Below are positions 1 through 11,000 of a stretch of 64,000 nucleotides of DNA, piece by piece. The stretch lies in assembly GCF_963422355.1 (NCBI RefSeq), contig NC_085091.1, positions 5,581,184 to 5,645,183 of the forward strand, in the 5' to 3' direction. The notes below the pieces were generated by a model. The model saw nothing but the letters and a program-made list of their open reading frames with translations, was not told the DNA's origin and made no database searches. The position numbers were made by a program, and so were the translations under genes. The DNA is from Corticium candelabrum. Lineage: Eukaryota > Porifera > Homoscleromorpha > Homosclerophorida > Plakinidae. Every line of letters begins with the position of its first letter. The stretch's first letter is position 1.

Positions 1-800
1 AGTAATGCAATCTGCCATGTTTTCATCATACAAACACCATAGCACTGTCTAAGGCCTGATTGGAATTGTATCAACTGGAATGATTAATTTTGTATCGCGT
101 ATATATAGTGAATCAATATCTGACGTACAGTTCACTAAAGTGTGTGCTATTCTCAGTAAATTAGAACCTGGCCATGCTGTGATGGCAGGATTGTTGAAAA
201 ACAAAACAGCATTAGCGCCATTCTAAATATACGCCCGTTCCTTTCAAAGGAACCCCAACTGACTGCTGGTCAAGTCCTAGTCGGAAGAACTGCATCAGTA
301 AAAATATACGTGGAGAGAGCTACAAAACGCATAAACAACTTTATCATATTACAAAAACCTTGTCCCTATCAATATGTTTCAACTTCTTGACAGTATATTT
401 ACTGTCTGCAGCTATTTGTCCAACTTCCTTCAGCCATTCCTTCCACTTGTTGTGACACCATTGGATACCACCAGCTCACACACTTTGGCTACTGAATATA
501 TGTCTAGCTGTGAGTCAGTTCATTCTAATCCTAGTTGTGATGAAGATGCACTGGCAAAAACTGCATCTCAGTTGAACATGTCTACTGAGCAACTGGCAGA
601 CATCAGACAGTCATGTGATGAATTCACTGCAGCCGCCGACATTGAACAAGCAATACAAGTTCTAATCAACAATATACCAAAATGGTATTCACTTCCTGTG
701 TTTATGTCATACACTCCACATTGCAGCACAAGTACAGTGTGTATATAGAGTTCGTCCTTAATTAACTAAGACTAGACTAACTAAGCTCTTTTACTTGGAT
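1..800. other. No supported gene
   Basis: I see no recognisable gene here. An open frame at 374-748 (+, 124 codons) is rich in Ser/Thr/Leu, begins with a hydrophobic stretch and matches no family I know. It could be a chance ORF or an exon fragment. It is followed by the 3' end of the minus-strand YqaJ-type relic. Confidence 0.4.
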
Positions 801-815
801 TTACAGGCTTAAGCT

Positions 816-2700
816 TCATAATCGGTTTAGTGCTTTGATTTCGAACAGTTTAAGCTGCACAATACTGTTATAGAAGTTGAATAAAGACTTTATGTCATTT
901 GATACGCAATCATGTGGGTCAAGATCAAATGGTAGTCGTGGACAAACTACTTCTCGCAGAAAGCAAAAGTTGCAAAATTTCTCCAATTTAGGAAGGCATC
1001 GATGTCTCCAAAAACCACGATCAAATCTGACTCTGTCAATGCAGCAGTTGAAAGTGGTCCATACAACCAAATCACACCTCTCCTTTCCTGCGACTGCCAG
1101 TTGCCCTTGTATTTGATAATAGGAGTTGTGATTTTGTTTGAACTTGGGCATACCATGTAAGAGAGTACAGTAGAAGTTCTTTCCATGGCATGCACCTTGG
1201 ACTGATTTATTCCTGTAGGTATATGGACACTTGATCTCCATTAGGCCTTCCACAAGGGTCTCTGACGGATCAGTAACCAGTGCATCCGAAGATGCTGCAA
1301 GCCAGCAGTTATGCAAGTCAATAAACAAACAACACTGGTGACTCTTCTATTCTGGATGTCGTTAGCAAATTGGTTTAGCAGTTGCTTTGTGCCTGGCAGT
1401 GCTTTGTGCCCGGCAGTGCTTTCATGAGTTCTTCCCCACACTAGTGCTGGTAAATTTTTGAGTGGTTTGGTGTAGCCAAGTAGTGTTTTAAGAAGATTTG
1501 CCGGTGACGAGCTTGTCAGAAGCTTGATTATTTTACCAAAGTTCAAAACTGTGAGACGACGCTGACGGTGCTTGTGCCATTCAACATTTTTCGCTTGCCC
1601 TATGGTTTGTTGTTCTATTCGTCTGTTGTTGCATAGTCACAGTTAGAGATTTTCTTGTTTTCACAGAGCCTTTTCAACTCTTCTGTTGCGATACCTCGCA
1701 GAACAGCCTGTGCATCTTCATCATATTGCAGTTGTGATAAATCAATTTCTTGTGATGCTAAAAGGATAGAAGGCAAGCTACCAGCACTAGCCGCTGCTTT
1801 TGGACTTGTCCCGTCTGTTGGTGTGATTGTTCCACTGGTTTTTGATATAGAATTTTCTCTTGGTAATGTAGATAGTGCTGTTGACACTAATGCTGGCTTT
1901 GTTGATCGTGACCTCTGGTGAACTACTGGCAATAGATCTGACAGTGGACTGAATGCACACGAGAAACTTGTAGGAAGCAGTTTTGATCTTATACCTCCAT
2001 CATTCCGTTGTCTCCACAGATTATCTGTCACCTTTTTGGTATTTCTGCTTTTCTATTGTGGTAGTCGTGGATCAAATGTTGTCACAGATTGAGATGTTCT
2101 CTTGATTTTCCCAATTTCATGTTTTGTTGCTATCTTGTATCTCATCTGCAAGTGTTCAACATTGCTCTTTCGTAGCTAAATCCAGTCAAAAGATGTTGAA
2201 GTTGAGGCTGATTCAACGATCCACAATAAGTATAGTGCCCATAACGTTGCAGAGACATGTATGCAACTGGGACTCAAACATCTCTTGATTTTTCCAATTT
2301 CATGTTTGTTGCTGCCTTCTATCTCATCTGCAAGTGTTCAACATTGCTATTTCGTAGCTAAATCCAGCCACAAGATGTTGAAGTTGAGGTTGATTCAACG
2401 ATCCACAATAAGTATAGTGCCCATAACGTTGCAGAGACATGTATGCAACTGGGACTCAAACATCTCTTGATTTTTCCAATTTCATGTTTGTTGCTGCCTT
2501 CTATCTCATCTGCAAGTGTTCAACATTGCTATTTCGTAGCTAAATCCAGCCACAAGATGTTGAAGTTGAGGTTGATTTAACGATTCACAATGAGTATAGT
2601 GCCCATAACGTTGCAGAGACATGTTTGCAACTGGTACTCAAACCAGCCGGGCAGGTGCAATGTGCATGATCCAGACTGAAAAATTATAGTGAATGAAATG
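816..2700 (-). pseudogene. SWIM zinc finger / YqaJ-type nuclease gene, frameshifted
   Basis: Seen: reading the minus strand from the right, a SWIM-type finger (CTC...SCKH, about 2,580-2,670) comes first. A low-complexity linker follows (1,615-2,031). Next is a segment typical of the front of YqaJ-like recombinase/exonuclease domains (1,241-1,546, with LVWGR) and then the nuclease core (816-1,328). The core keeps the family's signature residues: an Asp in AASSDAL, an EIKCPY motif and YYQIQGQL. Known: SWIM plus YqaJ proteins are abundant in invertebrate genomes, often as multicopy, transposon-like genes. The nuclease is an alkaline-exonuclease relative that degrades DNA ends. Odd: the two halves of the nuclease lie in different frames around 1,320-1,400, and stop codons interrupt the region upstream of the finger. 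The SWIM segment is also present in tandem triplicate. I infer a dead, probably mobile-element-derived copy. It could instead be a host gene with introns I cannot resolve. Confidence 0.6.
2099..2646. repeat. Three tandem copies of a ~182-bp unit
   Basis: Units start at 2,099, 2,282 and 2,464 with the shared start ctcttgattt. Copies two and three are nearly identical, and copy one carries a few substitutions and an extra base. On the minus strand each unit encodes the second half of a SWIM finger (S-C-x-H-V-S-A-T-L-W), so this is a tandem amplification of part of the YqaJ-type gene. Only the third copy is joined to the first cysteine pair of the finger. Confidence 0.9.
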
Positions 2701-3300
2701 TGGCTAGTTCGCTTCTCTTATTATATGAAGTGTACACTACAGACTTGACACAGATGTCTGATGGACCATTAAAAATGCACAGCTACTTGATTAACGTGTC
2801 TGGAAATTCAGAGGATATGTCCCCTTGTCAAGGCTCTGAATTTGTCAGTCGTCGGGTGTTGAACTGTGGTCCTTGCCAAAGACGAAAAATCATGTCCACC
2901 TTCACTTAAGGGACATACTGCTTAATTGTAGTGAGGCTGACATGCCATGGACATTGTAAAGTCTGTCCCAGCATTAAAGTCACAACCGAAAATGGGCAGC
3001 TGAGGGGCCACTTTGGAAGATACGGGATTGATACGGGCATCATTGCATAGCTCTTGATTCCCTTTATTCAATTATGGCAACGTGTTGTTGATAGGGTGTA
3101 TTAGAGAGGAGATACAGCACACTTTAGAAATATAATGAGATAGAGGGTGGAGTTATGTCAATCAACGTTCTCTAAATGCATAGCTTGCCAAATTAGTTTC
3201 AACTCTTTAAGATAAAGACTGTAATTGAGACTGAAGTTGATACTCTAATGGACATATAAATTAGCTACCTGCTGTTGCTACACCCTGTACAATACCAAAG
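2647..3300. other. No supported gene
   Basis: An open frame at 2,700-2,909 (+, 69 codons) has no recognisable domain. The rest is AT-rich sequence between the SWIM/YqaJ relic and the 3' end of the Tc1-like transposase ORF. I found no terminal inverted repeat here that would mark the edge of the latter. Confidence 0.4.
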
Positions 3301-3308
3301 GTCAACAG

Positions 3309-4691
3309 TTAGTCACTTTCTGTATCGCTAACAGTTACTTCAGACTCAGAGCTCGAGGTGTCGCCATGGCCTACTTCTATTACCATTCGCTCAACTAGGT
3401 CGTCCCTCAGTCCGTCTACTTCCCAATAGTGTTTCTCCACCTTTTCTCGTACATGTTCCAAACAGCCAGCCCATCGATCTGGTGTGACTTCCTGCATTCC
3501 TTCTCTGGCAAGTTGCAAGATGTTCTCCATAGTAAAACCACTGATCCCTGTATTCTTTCTAGCTGCATAACCTTTGACTTGTGCCCATGCGAGCTCTATA
3601 GGATTTAGTTCACAGTGACCAACAGGGAGACGCAAACAGCAGTGTCCCTTTTCTTGTGCAAAGACGTCTGTTTGGTATACAGAAACAGGATTGGTTGCCC
3701 AAATTAAGAAATATAGTTCAGCTTTTAACATCTTCTTTTCATGACGAATTTTATGCTTTGCAAGCCAGTCTAACATATCCTGTTTTCTGCTTGACTTGGT
3801 TGGTATTTTTTCAACAACTGCGTTGTGGTACTTGGCATTATCCAACACAATCACAGATCGAGGTGGACAGTTTGGTAACAGCTTCTCTCTAAACCACTCC
3901 ATGAAATGTAAAATATTCATTTCGTTGTGATAATCGCCTGAGTCTCTTTTGCCAACAAAAATCAGTTCAGCTCCATCAATCCACCCTTGCTCACAACCTG
4001 CATGAAGGATTATGAGTCGTTTTCCTTTACCACTAGGAATCTTGAGGCCACCTTTCCCGTCATAGTCTGTCCAGCATTTTGTCACTGTATGGTGCTGATT
4101 TAGCCATGTTTCATCAAGGTAGATAATAGGCCTACCTTCTGATCGAAATCGTTTGATTTCTTTCAGGTATTGGGCTCGTGAGGCCACAATGCGGTGCTGT
4201 TCGTATAAACATTTTTTTCTGTTCATAGTTTTATGTCGAAAGCCCATTCTGCTAATGATCCTATGCAAACTTGCCCTTGAATATGGAAACTCCTCTTCTT
4301 CTACTAGAGCAGCATGGAGTAGTGTTAATGTGGGGAAGACTTTGTCAGTGTAGAATTTATGAATTCTTCTCCTGATTACAGCCTCTTGAAAATTGTCTGT
4401 GTACTCTCTAACTGGTCCACTGTGTTCTTTTCTCCCTCTCTTCCTTGGACTTTCAATATGTTCCTTATCTCTATGTTCTCTGCAGATTCTGTAGATTGTT
4501 CTCTGGTGCATCCCTGTTGCTTCTGCTACTCTCTGGATCGGTTTGTCCAGAAGGATGGGGCCATCCTCCTTTTCTTTCACAAAGAAATCTCTCACGGAAA
4601 GCACAATTGACTTTTCTATACTTCTTATATGTCTTCCTGATTGTGTTGCCATTGGAAAATAGATAGAAATTGCTGGGTTTTTTATAGGCAA
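3309..4691 (-). CDS. Tc1/mariner-IS630-like DDE transposase (intact ORF)
   Basis: A single uninterrupted 460-codon frame. Residues about 45-75 form a helix-turn-helix (RVAEATGMHQRTIYRICRE), followed by a winged-helix-like region. The catalytic core contains D193 in YLDETW, D284 in VIVLDNAKYHN and the final acidic residue E366 in ELNPIELAW, which is the DDE arrangement of the IS630-Tc1-mariner superfamily. Known: these enzymes cut and paste DNA at TA dinucleotides. The C-terminus (about 435-460) is an acidic Ser/Glu tail. An alternative start is M14, 39 bases downstream. Its intactness among many decayed neighbours suggests either a recently active element or a domesticated gene. I did not find convincing terminal inverted repeats, which leaves both options open. 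No intron is needed to read it. Confidence 0.85.
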   Translation of the reverse strand: MPIKNPAISIYFPMATQSGRHIRSIEKSIVLSVRDFFVKEKEDGPILLDKPIQRVAEATGMHQRTIYRICREHRDKEHIESPRKRGRKEHSGPVREYTDNFQEAVIRRRIHKFYTDKVFPTLTLLHAALVEEEEFPYSRASLHRIISRMGFRHKTMNRKKCLYEQHRIVASRAQYLKEIKRFRSEGRPIIYLDETWLNQHHTVTKCWTDYDGKGGLKIPSGKGKRLIILHAGCEQGWIDGAELIFVGKRDSGDYHNEMNILHFMEWFREKLLPNCPPRSVIVLDNAKYHNAVVEKIPTKSSRKQDMLDWLAKHKIRHEKKMLKAELYFLIWATNPVSVYQTDVFAQEKGHCCLRLPVGHCELNPIELAWAQVKGYAARKNTGISGFTMENILQLAREGMQEVTPDRWAGCLEHVREKVEKHYWEVDGLRDDLVERMVIEVGHGDTSSSESEVTVSDTESD

Positions 4692-4709
4692 TGCGTGGGA
4701 CCTCCAAAT

Positions 4710-6240
4710 GGAATCTCTGGTGACTGCTATAAACTTGTTACGTCACCTGCACTACACAGTCTGTTTCCGGTTTGGATACTGTTATCATTTTGCTTCTGAA
4801 AATGCATCTGAGTTCTGATTGACTGCAGACTACTAAGTTAGAACTTGGACTGTAACAGTTATGGGGCTTATTGAGTTCCAACCAGCCGCGTAAAAGAAAA
4901 TGCGTTGCAATTGTTTTTACACAGCTGCAAAGGACAGATGTCCGCTAATTAGGCAGGCCCTCCCAAGTTGCACACCACATAGATCTACTGAAGAACTTCT
5001 TGTAGCCAAGCTACTGTAGCTAAAAGATTTGGATGTTGTGGGTACGTACAGGGAACACTTACTTATCTAGTACCTGTGTTAGTTTACCTGGAGGGGATAG
5101 TAAACTGAGGCTAACTGGATCTATAATTGATTGTTGCAACAACATTGCATATGGTCCTTACAAGGTGCAGGGTTTCCTCAGCCACTCCCAAGTTACTCCC
5201 CCAAACCCGTTATGACTTTAATTCTGAGACAGACTTTAGTTGTGGTACAGCTGCAGGTACCACATTTGGACTGGGCTGATCTTGGACTAACTAGTAAGCT
5301 CCTATTGCAATAGCGTTTTCGATTCTACATACCCATGCAACGCAGCTGCAGAAAAGACATTCTGCCTTGAACATTACCGAAATTTCTTGCATACCTTTCT
5401 GTCAGTTGTTTGTTTCCTCCTACCCTCACACTCTGATGACTAACAATCATGCTGTGACTGGCCAACTATTGTTTAATTTCGACTACACTAAACTGCACAA
5501 CCGCTTTTCCAAACACATTCTCGACAGGGTGCTTGTGAGCCATGAGAAAGGTCAGTGCAAGCAAATAATATTAATACGTAAGTAGGAGCAAGAGCCGACG
5601 CTGCAAAAAATCGCTCTTTATGCAAACGTGGGATAGTGGTCCTGACAACCATGTAAGGTAAGACACTAACACGCAATCCTGTCTGGAGTATGTGCTATGT
5701 TTATGGCTATGGCTACAGCAAGACAACGTCAGTGCTAGGAGAATCATAATCCTCAGCTTGCACTACATGTCCAAACATCGGCCAGATCAACTAACAGAGA
5801 TCAACGCTGCATGCGAGCAATGGATTATGTGTAGCTATACGCGAAATTACTACACTATCAATACTCATACAAATCGAAAGAAGTTCCATTGTTTGTAGGA
5901 AACGTCCTGTTCCCAGGTTTTGCAAAGTAATATGCACTGTGCCACTCGAAAATGAGACGCTAAACGCTTTATTTGTCCTACCGCAGCTTTCTATAGAAGG
6001 TATTGATTTAAATCGCACGAATGCGCATAAAGACTATTAATACAGATATAATTTTGTTTATTGCTTTCCCGTTAGAATTGCATTACGAGCAAAAGCAGTC
6101 TATACAAGAACATGAGTTGTATGGAGTATGTTAAATAGAGTAATCGCAGGTCGTCTTGTGTTAACTGCTTCAATGAATTTCAGCGGCAATCCTGCCATAA
6201 ACGGAAGTAGTGGCGTCAACGCTTTGAGATCTATCTGACA
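4710..6240. other. No supported gene
   Basis: Several frames of 60-75 codons occur on both strands (for example 5,367-5,585 + and 5,791-6,018 -), but none has a recognisable motif, splice context or length suggesting a gene. I see no repeat structure either. Confidence 0.4.
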
Positions 6241-6259
6241 TCGACAGCTAGACAGCGGG

Positions 6260-6850
6260 CGGAGAATGGAGTAAAGATTTCTGTCCGTCTCCATGCTTTG
6301 GAACCCAAGGGCATCAAAGTATATAATAGTCTGATGATGACGGAAGACAAGAAGAAGAGCTTCTTCGCTGTGATGGAACTATTCCATAAACACTTTGTTC
6401 CGAAGCGGAATGTTACATATGAGCGAAACAAGTCCTTTACAAGTAATGAAGGACAAGATGAGTTAATCGATTAATATATCTGATTTTTCCTTCTCACACA
6501 AAAGGAATATTCTGAGAATTTGACGTCTTCCGGGACTCCCTCGTAAGTGATGCCCAGGCGTATGAAGTTTCACCCTCGCCAGACAGCGATTTCTTCGCAT
6601 GAGCGACATAGACTTGGAGAAGGTCATTGGGATTTGCAGGGCTGCAAGTCTCAAAACAACAGCGACCTATGGTAGGTAACAGCAATCGAATTGTCGAGGC
6701 TGTCAAAGGTTGCTATAAACAGGAGAAACAGCCTATGACTCGGTCATACTGGAGGAGGCATGTGAACTCGTGTTCTCGCTGTGACAGTTTACATGGTTCT
6801 GGATACTGCCCAGCATCGGGGAAGGCACGTCATTTTATGTAAAGGGCGGA
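6260..6850 (+). pseudogene. Decayed gypsy-type gag fragment
   Basis: The plus strand between about 6,270 and 6,470 reads as the capsid-like part of a Ty3/gypsy gag: a leucine/alanine stretch, KGIKVYNSL, then a segment ending HFVPKRNVTYERNKSF. After frame changes, a segment with DLEKVIGICRAA (about 6,605-6,650) and a CxRC...H...CPA zinc-knuckle remnant (about 6,765-6,830) follow. The same order (capsid, GI/ICRAAE-like helix, Cys-rich knuckle with CPA) occurs in the gag at 47,883-48,683 in this window. No LTR or pol is attached. At least three frame breaks and stops make it non-functional. Confidence 0.6.
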
Positions 6851-6968
6851 GCCGTTTCGATAGAATGAGTTGCACGATGTCTAGGACGGTTCGTGCTCAA
6901 CAGTCCACAGCGACTTCTCAAACCGAGCCGGAACTATCACAACACGCAGAGATCAGGAACATTAGTAA

Positions 6969-7251
6969 GGGCCCGGTCACACTACGTCAGGATTGGCGGC
7001 GACGTTTGCTTTAGGGCGGTCACACTTGCTTTTCTCATGACGTTATCTAAACGTAACGTGAACGCCACTGTAAACGTGAACGTGGTGTTGACTCCCACGT
7101 TCACGTCGGCGTTGATGTACATACCTACGTTGCGTGGGCGTTTTTGTAGTGTCGGAAGGTGCTATTGTCACTGTTGTCACCTTCGCGTACGTCTGCAACA
7201 CTCATTCTAGGGTATTTGACCTACTGAGACTTTGCAATTGGTTCATTTGTT
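6969..7251 (+). repeat. Harbinger left terminal inverted repeat
   Basis: About 283 bp, matching the reverse complement of 14,020-14,296. The outermost 40 bp are nearly identical, the middle carries divergent copies of an acgtgaacg-like submotif, and the innermost 80 bp (ctagggtatttgacctactg and beyond) are again almost identical. Such long TIRs contain the transposase binding sites and the promoters of both genes. Confidence 0.9.
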
Positions 7252-7888
7252 GTGCCGTTGTGTCATGATGCTGACAAGCAGAGATAGTAAACGCTGGTTT
7301 TTCGTTTTTCTGCTGTCCTCGTCTGGCGTACCGCGAGCTGAAATACCATCATATGACAACTTTCTTCGCTATGGTTTCCGATTTACATCTGTGAAGACCG
7401 GGTTTCCTAGGAAATTGATGCCGCCTTCTGTTTTGCACTGCATGGATATGTGGATGAATCCCTATGTGTGGCAATTAGTGAAGCAGCTCAGGCGTCAGCG
7501 ACGATTTTGGACAGCACCTAGAGGTGCTGGATTTTGGGAGAAAGATGTGCAAGGTACGTGGAGGGAACATGGGCTAGCTTTTCCTGATTGGGAAGACAAA
7601 CAGTATCTGGACAGATACAGAGTCACAAAAGCAACATTCTGGTTTCTATTTAGACGATACGGCTGGCGTCTACAAAAGCAAAACACCAATTTGAGGAAAC
7701 CAATAAATGCAGACAAGCGCTTTGCAATTACTCTACACTGGCTTGCTCATTCAACGTCTTTTTCAGAACTATCTATAATCTACCGAGTTGCAAAAGCTTC
7801 TATTGTGTCAATTGTGCACGAGGGAATGTATGTGTTGCGTCGGTTTCTGGTTCCAGATTCTATTCGTTTTCCCACTGGAGATGAACTG

Positions 7889-8003
7889 TGTAGAGTAGTG
7901 GCCCGGCATATCCGGGGAACAGCAGTTGTGTAGCCGGGTACTGTACTTGTGCAACGGACGTGAGACTGGAAGTCTAACAGAGTATTACCGTGAGTACACA
8001 ACA
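7889..8003 (+). repeat. 5' LTR of gypsy-1
   Basis: 115 bp, TG...CA termini, identical by eye to 12,147-12,261. It is unusually short for a gypsy LTR, and the reading frame of the polyprotein is open from within it (ATG at 7,926). Confidence 0.95.
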
Positions 8004-11000
8004 CTGGCGACGAGGATGGTCGATCAAGAACCACAAGCTAGCAACGGCAGAGCACAGATAGCAGACGCACCCCGTGGACCACTGCTAGGGAAGCCGAGTC
8101 GCTACGTTCCGGGAGGAGATTGGCCAAGCTATACGGAACAGATGGATTTCTTCTTCGTGGCTAATGGTGTGTCAAACGCGCAGCACAAGAAAGCAATCTT
8201 GCTGACGAATGTTCCCACAGAAACATTCCAATTGATCAAGGACCTGTTGGCGCCAACACCACCTAGCGACGGCGGCGTCACATATGAACAGATCGTACAG
8301 GTGGTAAAGGACCACGTCAAGCCCGGACAATCTCCTCTCGTGAGTCGTTATGAATTTGACACTAGGGTGCGTAAATCTACGGAGTCGGTGAGTGATTTTG
8401 TCAAAGTCCTCAGGCACCTAGCAGCAAAGTGCAAATTCCACGATGACCAAAGAAATGAGCGTCTCAGAGACAGATTCATAGCGGGTATCAAAGATGATCG
8501 GATGTTGAGGACGCTATTAGGAGAGACGTTGACGGACCTTACGTTTGACAAAGCCGTACAACGTTGTGTGGCAATGGAGCAAGCCAGTAGGGATGTGGAG
8601 ACGCTCAGAGGAGAGGCAGGACTCCAACCACGACCACACGAAGACACGGTCGGGATGGCTGAGGTTCATCAAATGACAACGGGATCAACCACATGTTATC
8701 GATGCGGAGGAGCACATGAAGCCAGAGAGTGTCGATTTAGAACAGCTACATGTTTTCGTTGTCAAAAACAAGGACATGTACAAAGGATGTGCAGGACCAA
8801 ACCAGGTCCAAGAAAAGAAGTCCAATCTGACAAGGGACCAATTCGGAAGGAAAATAAGAAGAAACCAGCGATGAAATGCCTGGAAGCATGGGAGAAGGAG
8901 GAACATAGTGAGAGTGACAGTGACTTGTACAACTTGTTCAGTCTTGGCAGAAACCACGCCATGGAGGTACAGGTGCAAATTGAACGGAAACCCATTGTCA
9001 TGGAATTAGACACTGGGGCGGCCGTATCAGTCATAAGTCATGAGGAATACAAGAGGAAACTAAGACAGCAGGTCTCCATCAAAGAGACAGATCTGTTGCT
9101 GCACACGTATACTGGAGAGACCGTCAAACCAATGGGAGTGTGCACAGTGAACGTAGAACATAATCACCAGAAACAACAGTTGCCCTTGTATGTACTACCC
9201 GGAAAAGGGCCAGCTCTTTTGGGACGAGAATGGCTGAAAGCCATCCGACTGCAATGGTCACTCCTCCATCTGAACGCAACTCAAGAACTAGAAGACCTGC
9301 TAGCACGACACCCCAATGTGTTTGGATTGGGGTTGGGGCGCATGAAAGGCATCAAGGCCCGAATAGCGTTGCGGAGTGACAGCACACCACGTTTTTGGAA
9401 GGCAAGACCGGTGGCTTTCGCGAGGAAGAAAGCCGTGGAGCAAGAACTAGATAGGCTGGAGTCTGAGGACGTGATAGAACGGGTACAGCACAGCGAGTGG
9501 GCGGCGCCAATAGTTACTCCTGTCAAGAAAGGAGGCAACGTTCGGATTTGCGGCGATTTTAAAGTGACCGTTAACCCACAGCTAGAGATAGACACCTACC
9601 CACTCCCTCGAATTGAGGAGATTTATGCAGGCTTGGGAGGAGGGAAACACTTCACAGTCATCGACCTGAAGCAAGCCTACTTGCAAATGGAGCTGCAAGA
9701 AGACTCCCAGTTGGCAATGACCATCAACACCCATAGGGGCCTGTATCGGTTCAAGCGCCTACCGTTCGGAGTAGCTTCAGCCCCAGCAATATGGCAACGA
9801 GCGATGGAACAAGTTCTGATGGGAATACCGGGCACCAGATGCTACCTGGACGATATCATCATCACGGGCCACACCCTAGAAGACCACTTGACCAACTTGG
9901 AGATGGTTCTTCATCGGCTGGAGGAGTATGGCTTGAAGGCTAACAAAGGGAAGTGCAAGTTCTTGAGCGATTCCGTAGAATATTGTGGCCACATAATATC
10001 GGCGAAAGGTCTACACACATCGGAAAAGAAGACACGAGCCATCACTCAGATGCCAGTACCATCTAGTATTCAACAGCTGAGGTCTTTCCTTGGAATGATC
10101 CAATATTACGCCAGATTCTTGCCAAATCTGTCGACGGAGCTTGCACCTTTGCATGACCTGTTGAAAAAGGACGCCCCGTGGGAGTGGGGTGAAGACCAGG
10201 GAAAAAGCTTCACCAAGGTCAAACAGATGTTGTTGCAAGATAGGATTCTCACACATTTTGATCCTGGGTTACCAGTAACACTTGCTTGCGACAGTTCATC
10301 CTATGGACTAGGCGCAGTCCTTTCACACATGTTTCCGGACGGTAGCGAACGACCCATCGCATATGCTTCCCGTTCTCTAAGCGGGGCGGAGAAACAGTAT
10401 GCGCAAATAGAGAAGGAGGCGCTCGCACTTTACTGGGGAGTAAAGAAATTCAGACTGTATCTGGAAGGGCACCGGTTTACACTAATCACCGACCACCAAC
10501 CACTGAAATTTATTTTGAGCCCTGACAAGGCTATTCCAGTCACCGCTGCAGCTCGACTACAACGCTGGAGTTTGTTTCTGGGAGCATTTACATACGACAT
10601 CCAGTACCGGCCAACAGGGCAACATGCCAACTGTGATGGACTATCACGACTACCTGTGGATGACGAGATTCCAGATCGAACAGATGATACAGCCATTTTT
10701 TACAATAGCATTGTGGATACCTTGCCGGTTACAGCAAAAGATATTGAAAGGGCAAGCAGACAAGACCGCCTCATATCTCAGGTCATGGAGATGGTGCAGC
10801 AAGGAGGGCAGTCACTGGATACAGAAAAGGAACTGATCCCGTTCAACAGGAGGAGAAACGAATTGATTACACATCAGGGGGTCCTGATGTGGGGATCTCG
10901 AGTGGTGGTACCAACCAAGCTTAGAGCAAGGGTGTTGGAAACCTTGCATGAGGGCCATCCCGGGATGGTGAAAATGAAGGGTTTAGCTCGGTCATTCGTG

